This document shows, piece by piece, positions 7,841 to 13,341 of a stretch of DNA of 38,555 nt (position 1 is the stretch's first letter; each line of letters opens with the position of its first letter). Source of the stretch: Candidatus Paceibacterota bacterium (GTDB taxonomy: Bacteria; Patescibacteriota; Minisyncoccia; Phycocordibacterales; WO2-35-19); contig DATDXE010000001.1 of assembly GCA_036517255.1 (NCBI GenBank), positions 1 through 38,555 of the forward strand, in the 5' to 3' direction. Below the pieces are notes generated by a model. That model made no database searches. It was given only the letters and a program-made list of their open reading frames with translations, and had not been told where the DNA came from. Made by a program: the position numbers and the translations under genes.

Positions 7841-9052
7841 ATGCTTTTTACTTATAAAGTAATTGATAATGGAGGAGTTTCAAAAGAAGGAACTATAGAT
7901 GCTTTCTCTACGGATGCAGCTATAAGCTCTTTGCAGAAACAAGGACTCGTTATCTCATCTATAAAACCAAAGGAAGAAAAGAGCAGTTTCCTCCATAAGC
8001 TTCCATTTTTCAATAAAGTTTCTAATAAAGAGATAGTGATCCTTTCTCGTCAGATGTCCACTTTGTTTGAAGCTAGGGTATCAGCTTTGCGTATTTTTAA
8101 ATTGATCGCTGCTGAGGCAGAAAATGAAAAACTGCGTGATGCCTTGATCGAAATTGTTGACGATCTTCAGGGTGGTAATTCTATTTCCGGAGCTTTGTCC
8201 AAACATCCAGAAGTTTTTTCCGACTTCTACGTCAACATGGTCAAATCTGGTGAAGAATCAGGCCGTTTAGATGAAACCTTTTCCTATCTTGCCGATTATT
8301 TGGATAGAAATTATGAAGTAGCCTCGAAAGCTAAAAACGCACTAGTGTACCCAGCTTTCGTCATCATGACCTTTGTCGGGGTTATGGTCCTCATGTTTAC
8401 AGTCATCATTCCTAAAATATCAATTATTGTTAAAGATACAGGTCAAGATTTGCCTTTCTATACTAAAATCGTCTTCGGAGTCAGTGATTTCTTGATAAAC
8501 AATGGCTTGATCGCGATTACACTTATTCTGGTCTTATTAGGTTCGATTGCTTGGTATGTCTCTACTCCTGAAGGTAAAGAATGGATCTCTAAATTCCGTC
8601 TCGATGTGCCATATCTTGGCGACCTTTATCGCAAACTCTATCTTTCAAGATTTGCCGACAACATGAGCACTATGATCATCTCTGGCATTCCGATGCTCAA
8701 GTCTATCGAGGTCACTTCTTCTATCATTGAAAATCAGATCTATAAGGACATTATGACCGATTGTTTTGAGAAGGTAAAAACTGGCAGCTCTCTTTCTGAC
8801 TCCCTTTCAGGTCATGAAGAAATTCCCAATATATTAGTCCAGATGGTTAGGGTGGGTGAGGAGTCAGGAGAACTCGGTAACATCCTTAAAACTATGGCCA
8901 AATTTTATCAGCGAGAAGTGATGAATGCTGTCGATACCTTAGTCGGCCTTATTGAACCGGTAATGATAGTAGTTCTCGGTCTTGGTGTTGGAGTGCTCTT
9001 GGCATCAGTTCTTATGCCTATATATAATATTGCTTCTTCAGCTGGGTTATAG
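7841..9052 (+). CDS. pilC: Type IV pilus inner-membrane platform protein PilC
   Basis: This is a protein of about 403 residues with two repeated T2SSF domains. The first (about residues 70-190) holds LSRQMSTLFEARVSALRIF and a VKSGEESGRLDETF motif, and the second repeats the pattern with VRVGEESGELGNIL. About three membrane segments are visible, the last being VMIVVLGLGVGVLLASVLMPIY. PilC is the membrane core turned by PilB and PilT. An upstream in-frame ATG at 7778 lies inside pilT and gives an unrelated N-terminus, so I prefer 7841, preceded by an extended -10. Confidence 0.94.
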   Translation: MLFTYKVIDNGGVSKEGTIDAFSTDAAISSLQKQGLVISSIKPKEEKSSFLHKLPFFNKVSNKEIVILSRQMSTLFEARVSALRIFKLIAAEAENEKLRDALIEIVDDLQGGNSISGALSKHPEVFSDFYVNMVKSGEESGRLDETFSYLADYLDRNYEVASKAKNALVYPAFVIMTFVGVMVLMFTVIIPKISIIVKDTGQDLPFYTKIVFGVSDFLINNGLIAITLILVLLGSIAWYVSTPEGKEWISKFRLDVPYLGDLYRKLYLSRFADNMSTMIISGIPMLKSIEVTSSIIENQIYKDIMTDCFEKVKTGSSLSDSLSGHEEIPNILVQMVRVGEESGELGNILKTMAKFYQREVMNAVDTLVGLIEPVMIVVLGLGVGVLLASVLMPIYNIASSAGL

Positions 9053-9090
9053 ATATCCACACCAGAATTTCTTAAGCGAACTTAAAGAGT

Positions 9091-9096
9091 TATAAT
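9091..9096 (+). promoter_or_regulatory. -10 box of the major pilin gene
   Basis: A perfect TATAAT lies about 50 bases before the likely pilin start (9146). An ATG at 9098 is too close to the box to be on the transcript from here. The resulting leader of about 43 nt carries two copies of ATAATTAT-type sequence. A separate promoter for the abundant pilin makes sense. Confidence 0.5.
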
Positions 9097-9145
9097 TATG
9101 AATGTCACAGGTCATAATTATTTATTAAGAAGTTATAAGAAAAAT

Positions 9146-9583
9146 ATGTTACGAAAAATGAAAAATAGAGGTTTTACTTTGATTGAGCTCTTGGTGGTTA
9201 TCGCCATCATCGGTATTCTTTCTTCTGTAGTGCTAGCCTCTCTCAATACAGCAAGAGGTAGAGGAAACGATGCTAAGGTAAAAGCTCAGCTCTCGGGAGC
9301 TCGTGCTTCTGCTGAACTTTATTACGATACCAACAGCAACTACGGTGGTACCCAAACTGCATGTAACGCTGGTATGTTCGCTGATACTGCTTCAAGCATG
9401 GCTACTTATGTAAATACAGGCAACTATCCTTCAGGTACTACTATAGTTTGTGGTTCTACCAACACGGCTTACGCTATCAAAGCAGAGCTCAATGGTGATA
9501 CTGCCTACTGGTGTGTTGACTCGACAGGCGCATCTAGATCTGTAGGTGGCGCTATCGGTGCTTCTGCTTCAGTATGTCCGTAA
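9146..9583 (+). CDS. pilA: Type IV major pilin (prepilin)
   Basis: The gene encodes about 145 residues with a short basic leader (MLRKMKNRG) cleaved before the Phe of FTLIELLVVIAIIGIL. Glu at mature position 5 is present. The rest is a small Gly/Ala/Thr-rich globular domain with cysteines near the middle and the end (ACNAG, VCGS, WCVD, SVCP), suggesting disulfides. Its size, own promoter and strong terminator mark it as the main pilus subunit. The ORF is open back to ATG 9098, but that start overlaps the promoter; ATG 9158 is also possible. Confidence 0.9.
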   Translation: MLRKMKNRGFTLIELLVVIAIIGILSSVVLASLNTARGRGNDAKVKAQLSGARASAELYYDTNSNYGGTQTACNAGMFADTASSMATYVNTGNYPSGTTIVCGSTNTAYAIKAELNGDTAYWCVDSTGASRSVGGAIGASASVCP

Positions 9584-9606
9584 TATCTAGTCTAGTATAG
9601 ATTAAA

Positions 9607-9641
9607 CAAAAAACGGTCTCTCCAGAAAGAGCCGTTTTTTG
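9607..9641 (+). terminator. Rho-independent terminator after pilA
   Basis: An A-tract and CGG-CTCT arm pairs with AGAGCCG followed by six T (9635-9640), with one bulged base and a 6-base loop. It ends just before the pilD -10 box, so it separates the pilin message from the pilD and pseudopilin message. Confidence 0.85.
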
Positions 9642-9642
9642 T

Positions 9643-9648
9643 TATACT
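9643..9648 (+). promoter_or_regulatory. Extended -10 box of pilD
   Basis: TGT-TATACT ends 6 nt before the GTG start of pilD (9655). This is another likely leaderless promoter, placed immediately after the pilin terminator. Confidence 0.6.
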
Positions 9649-9654
9649 TGATAG

Positions 9655-10443
9655 GTGGAATTTATTTATTTAGCGACAGCCTTTATTATCGGAGCCGCTA
9701 TCGGTAGTTTTATACATGTCATAGTTCTGCGTTACAACACTGGACTCTCTTTCATACAGGGCAATTCTGTCTGCCTTTCTTGCTCCGTACCACTTTCTTG
9801 GTATCATCTTATCCCTATTTTTTCTTACCTTGCTCTTAAAGGTCGCTGTTCTCACTGTTATTCTCACTTCTCTATCCAGTACTTTCTCGCTGAACTCATA
9901 TCGGGAATTACTTTTGTTTGGCTTTTTTTATTTTCTAATTTTTCCCTTTTTCAATCTTTTCTTCTTTCTTTGATATTTTTTATACTCTTGTTTATCTTTA
10001 TCTACGATCTTCGCCATAAAATCATTCCCGACCCCTCTGTCTACCTATTTATTGTAATTTCTTTTCTCTATGCTTATATTACAAATCTTTGCCTGCCCGA
10101 CCCTGTCATTCAGGCGGGCATCTTTCCATTTTTTCTTGCTGCTTTCATAATTCCTTTCCCTTTCTTTCTTATCTGGTTTTTTTCCAAGGGGCGCATGATG
10201 GGTCTAGGGGATGTAAAGTTCATGGTTGGTATGGGCGCGCTTCTTGGCCTCTCCTCAGGCGTTTCTGCCATTTTTCTTTCCTTTTGGATAGGAGCCACAT
10301 ATGTTTTGTTGGCCTTTGTGTATAAAAAATTGTTTAAGAAGGGTTATAATATGGGCATGAAAACTGAACTGCCTTTTGCTCCTTTTCTCATCATTGCCAC
10401 TCTCTTAGTTTTTATATTTAAAATAAATCTAGTAAATTTCTAA
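9655..10443 (+). CDS. pilD: Prepilin peptidase PilD
   Basis: The 262-residue multi-pass membrane aspartyl protease has about seven helices. It cleaves the leader of prepilins and N-methylates the new N-terminus. Seen motifs: two cysteine pairs, C40-x2-C43 and C65-x2-C68, in the cytoplasmic methylase domain; first catalytic Asp118 in IYDLRHKIIPD; second catalytic Asp186 in the GLGDVK (GxGD) motif. The start is GTG 9655. A GC-rich hairpin (10094-10120) inside the gene encodes a loop, about residues 148-155, that looks like a palindromic insertion between two membrane helices. Its substrates are the pilin before it and the four pseudopilins after it. Confidence 0.95.
   Translation: MEFIYLATAFIIGAAIGSFIHVIVLRYNTGLSFIQGNSVCLSCSVPLSWYHLIPIFSYLALKGRCSHCYSHFSIQYFLAELISGITFVWLFLFSNFSLFQSFLLSLIFFILLFIFIYDLRHKIIPDPSVYLFIVISFLYAYITNLCLPDPVIQAGIFPFFLAAFIIPFPFFLIWFFSKGRMMGLGDVKFMVGMGALLGLSSGVSAIFLSFWIGATYVLLAFVYKKLFKKGYNMGMKTELPFAPFLIIATLLVFIFKINLVNF
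10094..10120. repeat. GC-rich palindrome inside pilD
   Basis: TGCCCG (10094-10099) pairs with CGGGCA (10115-10120) and CCTG (10102-10105) with CAGG (10111-10114), around a TCATT loop and a 2-base bulge. It is much richer in GC than the surrounding gene and falls in a loop between membrane helices, as expected of a tolerated inserted palindromic element. Confidence 0.5.
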
Positions 10444-11051
10444 TGAATCTTTCCATCTTTCCATCTTTCCATCTTTCCTTATCCAAACGTGGTTTCACCC
10501 TAGTGGAGTTAATAGTCAGCATCGCTCTTATTACGGTGTTGTCAGGCATACTTCTCGGCAGCCGTCGTCAGTTTGCCGATAAGTTAAATCTTAAAAATCA
10601 AACGTACAATGTAGTTTTGGCTGTACGTCAAGCTCAAGTCGAAAGCCTTGCCGTCAAACCTACTGGTAGCCCTCAGAATTTTGCTGCTTCTTATGGGGTC
10701 CACTTCGATTCTGGTTATGCAACCAATATTTTTAAATATTTTACCGACTCAAATCTAAATGGTCGGTTTGATAACGGCGAGCCAAATCAGGACGTGACAC
10801 TGTTAAACGGGGTAGTGAGGCAAAATGTTTGCGGTAACAATGGTTCTTCCTGTTTTGGAGGCAATTTTACCCAAATGTCCGTTACTTTCAGAAGGCCTAG
10901 TGCCACTTCCCGCATAAGGTTTATGAATAATGGTGGAAATGATTCAAACGGTGTTAATCCTCCTGCTATCATTTATTTAGTCTCACCTGCTGGGGCAGTT
11001 TCTTCTGTAAAGGTCGAGTCCACTGGCAGCGTCTCTGTCCAAGGTTTATAA
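10443..11051 (+). CDS. Minor pseudopilin (GspH-like)
   Basis: This 202-residue protein has a class III signal, SKRG before FTLVELIVSIALITVL, with Glu at mature position 5. The downstream part (VVLAVRQAQVESLAVK) resembles GspH/FimT pseudopilins. Such proteins prime pilus assembly or sit at the tip. The leader is unusually long (17 residues) because four tandem copies of an 8-bp repeat (10447-10478) follow the ATG. The repeat unit is not a multiple of three, so copy-number change would shift the frame. The start codon overlaps the pilD stop, indicating coupling. Confidence 0.85.
   Translation: MNLSIFPSFHLSLSKRGFTLVELIVSIALITVLSGILLGSRRQFADKLNLKNQTYNVVLAVRQAQVESLAVKPTGSPQNFAASYGVHFDSGYATNIFKYFTDSNLNGRFDNGEPNQDVTLLNGVVRQNVCGNNGSSCFGGNFTQMSVTFRRPSATSRIRFMNNGGNDSNGVNPPAIIYLVSPAGAVSSVKVESTGSVSVQGL
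10447..10478 (+). repeat. Octanucleotide tandem repeat, 4 copies, in pseudopilin 5' end
   Basis: Four perfect copies of ATCTTTCC lie directly after the start codon. The same unit occurs three times in a second pseudopilin gene (12263-12286). Gain or loss of one unit would cause a frameshift, the hallmark of phase-variable contingency loci. Confidence 0.85.
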
Positions 11052-11071
11052 ATTGAGGCATTGAAAATTGA

Positions 11072-11662
11072 ATGAAAATTACAAATTACAAATTTAAAAA
11101 AGCTTGCCCCGCGAAGCTCGACCAAAGGGAGATGCGGAGTGGGGGTTTTACTTTGGTGGAAATAATAGTTGCTTTGGGGATTTTTGTGACTACTGTTACT
11201 ATCGCCATAGGGTCACTCGTTGGTCTTTATAGTGCCAATAATAAATCCCAAGCTCTATCCTCAGTCATAAATGATCTTAATTATTCGATCGAAAACATGA
11301 CTCGTACTATACGTTTTGCTACAGTATTTCACTGTGGCTCTTCCGGAACGCTTACTTCTCCTCAAAGCTGTAACAATGGTGATACTTTTTTTGCTGTCAG
11401 TACTAGTTCGACTCCTACTATCTACCGTTTTCAAAACAATAAGTTAGAGCAGTCCACTAATAGTGGTGCTTCCTATGACCCCATCACTTCTTCTGAAGTT
11501 ACTATCCAATATGCCAGGTTTTATGTCTTCAATACTACTAAGGGGGACAGTAATCAACCCTACGCTATACTGGTGCTGAAGGGTTTTGCCGGTGATAAAC
11601 CAGGAGAACAATCGGTTTTTGATATCCAAACCACGATCTCTCAAAGAGAACTCGACATTTAA
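11072..11662 (+). CDS. Minor pseudopilin (PilW/GspJ-like)
   Basis: The 196-residue protein has a prepilin signal GG before FTLVEIIVALGIFVTTVTIAIGS, with Glu5. The following helix (NNKSQALSSVINDLNYSIENMTRTIRFA) is typical of PilW/GspJ-type minor pilins. The leader is long (about 26 residues) and contains a stretch encoded by GC-rich DNA (about 11105-11145). The 22 bases before the ATG and its first codons nearly repeat those of the next pseudopilin gene at 11684. It is part of the pilD-pseudopilin operon. Confidence 0.8.
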   Translation: MKITNYKFKKACPAKLDQREMRSGGFTLVEIIVALGIFVTTVTIAIGSLVGLYSANNKSQALSSVINDLNYSIENMTRTIRFATVFHCGSSGTLTSPQSCNNGDTFFAVSTSSTPTIYRFQNNKLEQSTNSGASYDPITSSEVTIQYARFYVFNTTKGDSNQPYAILVLKGFAGDKPGEQSVFDIQTTISQRELDI

Positions 11663-11683
11663 AATTGAGACACTGAAAATTTA

Positions 11684-12250
11684 ATGAAAATTACAAAATT
11701 AAAAACCAGAAATTTAGCTCAAGGATTCACGATACTTGAGACTATAGTAGCTATTGCAATAGTTTCGTTGGCTATTGCTGGTGCTGCTTCGGCTGTGCGC
11801 ATTGGTCTCGTTGGTGCTTCTTCGGCTAAAGATCAAGCGCGAGGTTTTTATTTAGCTCAAGAGGCAATCGAGATTATAAGAAACATGCGTGACGCCAATG
11901 CGTTAAATTCTTTTAATGGCGGCTCTAATAATTGGTTGACGGGTATTGCCGACATTTCCAGTGACCCTTGTTTTCCTGGCAAAACTTGTATGGTTGATGC
12001 TACTGGCCCAGGTGGAGTCTTCCTCTCTGCTTGCTCTGGAGGTTTTTCTTCTTGTTCTTTCCTTCGTCAAAATACTTCCACTTTTCTTTACGGATACAAT
12101 GGAAGTTGGCCAGTTGTTCAGTTTAAAAGGGAAGTCCAGATAGAAAAAATAGCAGGTAATGAGGCCCTAGTTACAGTTTTGGTGTCATGGACTCGTGGTG
12201 CCACCCAAAAATCCTTCAAAACCAAAACTATCCTAATGGATTGGTTCTAA
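11684..12250 (+). CDS. Minor pseudopilin (PilV/GspI-like)
   Basis: The 188-residue protein has a prepilin signal QG before FTILETIVAIAIVSLAIAG, with Glu5, then RGFYLAQEAIEIIRNMRDAN, a motif common in PilV-type minor pilins. Several cysteine pairs (DPCFPGKTC, SACSGGFSSC) suggest disulfide-bonded loops. The start is ATG 11684, in a sequence context that duplicates the region before the previous gene. It is cotranscribed with its neighbours. Confidence 0.8.
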   Translation: MKITKLKTRNLAQGFTILETIVAIAIVSLAIAGAASAVRIGLVGASSAKDQARGFYLAQEAIEIIRNMRDANALNSFNGGSNNWLTGIADISSDPCFPGKTCMVDATGPGGVFLSACSGGFSSCSFLRQNTSTFLYGYNGSWPVVQFKREVQIEKIAGNEALVTVLVSWTRGATQKSFKTKTILMDWF

Positions 12251-12255
12251 AATAT

Positions 12256-12786
12256 ATGAAAAATCTTTCCATCTTTCCATCTTTCCATACGTTCTCAAAA
12301 TCTAAAGCAGGTTACTCCATGTTCATTGCCGTTATCATCATGGCTTCACTTACCATTATTGCTTTCTCAGTCATCAATATTTCTGTAAAAGAAACTCAGT
12401 TCGCTACTTCAAATAGGGAATCACAGTATGCTATTTTTGCTGCTGATGCTGGTATCGAGTGCGCCCTTTATTGGGATGGACAAACCAATGCTTTCTCTAC
12501 CTCCACTTTGAACTCTATAACATGTGCAGGGAATCCTTCTGTTGCCGGCGGTCAAGCTATTTCAGGTACCACTACTCTCTCTAGGATAGGGGGTGGAGGT
12601 AGCAGTAATCCTACTAGTGTTTTTGGCCTCACATTTAATAATGGAGCCAACCCTACTAATGCCTGCGTTATTGTTACTGTCACTAAAAACCCTAATGCAT
12701 CAACATACATTTACTCTAGGGGTTACAACAATTGTGATCTCTCCGATCCACGTCGTGTTGAGCGCGGTATCGAAGTTAGATATTAA
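12256..12786 (+). CDS. Minor pilin-like protein (PilX-like)
   Basis: The protein has about 176 residues: a leader followed by AGYSMFIAVIIMASLTIIAFSVINIS and then FAADAGIECALYW. The SRESQYAIFAADAGIECALY-type pattern resembles PilX/GspK-type minor pilins, which often lack the canonical Glu5. Three octanucleotide repeats (12263-12286) follow the start. The ORF is open upstream to 12187, but that part overlaps the previous gene, so ATG 12256 is preferred. It is the last gene of the pilus locus. Confidence 0.72.
   Translation: MKNLSIFPSFHTFSKSKAGYSMFIAVIIMASLTIIAFSVINISVKETQFATSNRESQYAIFAADAGIECALYWDGQTNAFSTSTLNSITCAGNPSVAGGQAISGTTTLSRIGGGGSSNPTSVFGLTFNNGANPTNACVIVTVTKNPNASTYIYSRGYNNCDLSDPRRVERGIEVRY
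12263..12286 (+). repeat. Octanucleotide tandem repeat, 3 copies, in PilX-like gene
   Basis: Three perfect copies of ATCTTTCC start 7 bases after the A of the ATG. They are identical in unit and reading phase to the repeat in the pseudopilin gene at 10443, giving the same encoded leader residues (NLSIFPSFH). Confidence 0.85.
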
Positions 12787-13114
12787 AGGTGTTATTTTTC
12801 CTTGATTTAAAATAGTTTTTAGCTTACATTGAGTGTAAGTTCTTTCATCGCGTGGCCAGCGGTTCGCACTCACGATGACATTTGTAACATGGAGAAAGCT
12901 TCCGCTGGCCGCGCGACGACGGAATAAAAATTAAAAATTCTCAAAAACGTTTGCAAAAAATTTTGCAAACGTTTTTGAGTTATCCACACTTTTTTAAAAA
13001 ATAGTTACTAAATATTTTTTTTTGCGAGATAATTAATACAGGTCGAGATGAATTTTTTTAAAATATTTTTTAAAAAAATTCAAGTGCACTTAAAAAACAA
13101 AACTCAAAACTATT
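12787..13114. other. Intergenic region with inverted repeats and a DnaA-box-like site
   Basis: No convincing long gene is present. The region holds a 6-bp hairpin (about 12823-12839) and a 14-bp GC-rich stem with one G-T pair (12849-12862 with 12902-12915) enclosing about 39 bases. It also holds a perfect 19-bp inverted repeat with a 2-base loop (12940-12979), a TTATCCACA site directly after it (12980-12988) and a very AT-rich tract (about 12990-13090). The GC-rich stem may terminate the pilus operon or be a small RNA or REP-like element. Confidence 0.6.
12940..12979. repeat. Perfect 19-bp inverted repeat
   Basis: Bases 12940-12958 are the exact reverse complement of 12961-12979, with only two bases between them. 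It abuts a consensus DnaA box. It could act as a two-way terminator (both arms contain T-runs), a protein-binding palindrome or part of a replication region. Confidence 0.85.
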
Positions 13115-13180
13115 ATGGCAGCAAAGAAAAAGAAAGCAGCTTCTAAGAAAAAGAAAGCTACAAAGAAGAAGAGAGCTTAA
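13115..13180 (+). CDS. 21-residue lysine-rich basic peptide
   Basis: An ATG opens 21 codons made almost only of Lys, Ala, Ser, Thr and Arg (starts MAAKKKKAASKKKK, ends KKKRA), closed by TAA. The composition resembles the Lys/Ala tails of histone H1-like nucleoid proteins, but there is no folded domain. A strong terminator begins 18 bases after the stop, so this looks like a deliberate short transcription unit. A nucleic-acid-binding role (nucleoid or ribosome) is inference. No SD motif is visible. Confidence 0.55.
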   Translation: MAAKKKKAASKKKKATKKKRA

Positions 13181-13198
13181 CTGTCCTCTTCCCACTTA

Positions 13199-13230
13199 AA
13201 GAAAAATTCCTCTCACGAGGAATTTTTCTT
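13199..13230 (+). terminator. Terminator after the lysine-rich peptide gene
   Basis: A perfect 14-bp stem (13199-13212 with 13217-13230) with a TCAC loop is followed by TT. T-rich arms on both sides would allow function on either strand. Confidence 0.85.
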
Positions 13231-13238
13231 TTGGTATT

Positions 13239-13261
13239 CTTTCCCCTTGATAAGGGGAAAG
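13239..13261. repeat. GC-rich palindrome before secA
   Basis: A perfect 10-bp stem (13239-13248 with 13252-13261) is followed by a GC-rich stretch to about 13297 that contrasts with the AT-rich flanks. It resembles the other palindromic elements seen in gatB, pilD and secA. Confidence 0.5.
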
Positions 13262-13326
13262 TGGCCCGAGGCTTTGCGAGGTGCCGAAAGGGGTGAATTA
13301 AAAGAGAAAATCAAAGCTTTTTATGC

Positions 13327-13332
13327 TAATAT
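13327..13332 (+). promoter_or_regulatory. Extended -10 box of secA
   Basis: TGC-TAATAT lies 9 nt before ATG 13342. The same TGCTAATAT nonamer precedes the kinase gene at 23109. A very short or absent 5' leader is predicted. Confidence 0.5.
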
Positions 13333-13341
13333 GTGCCCATT

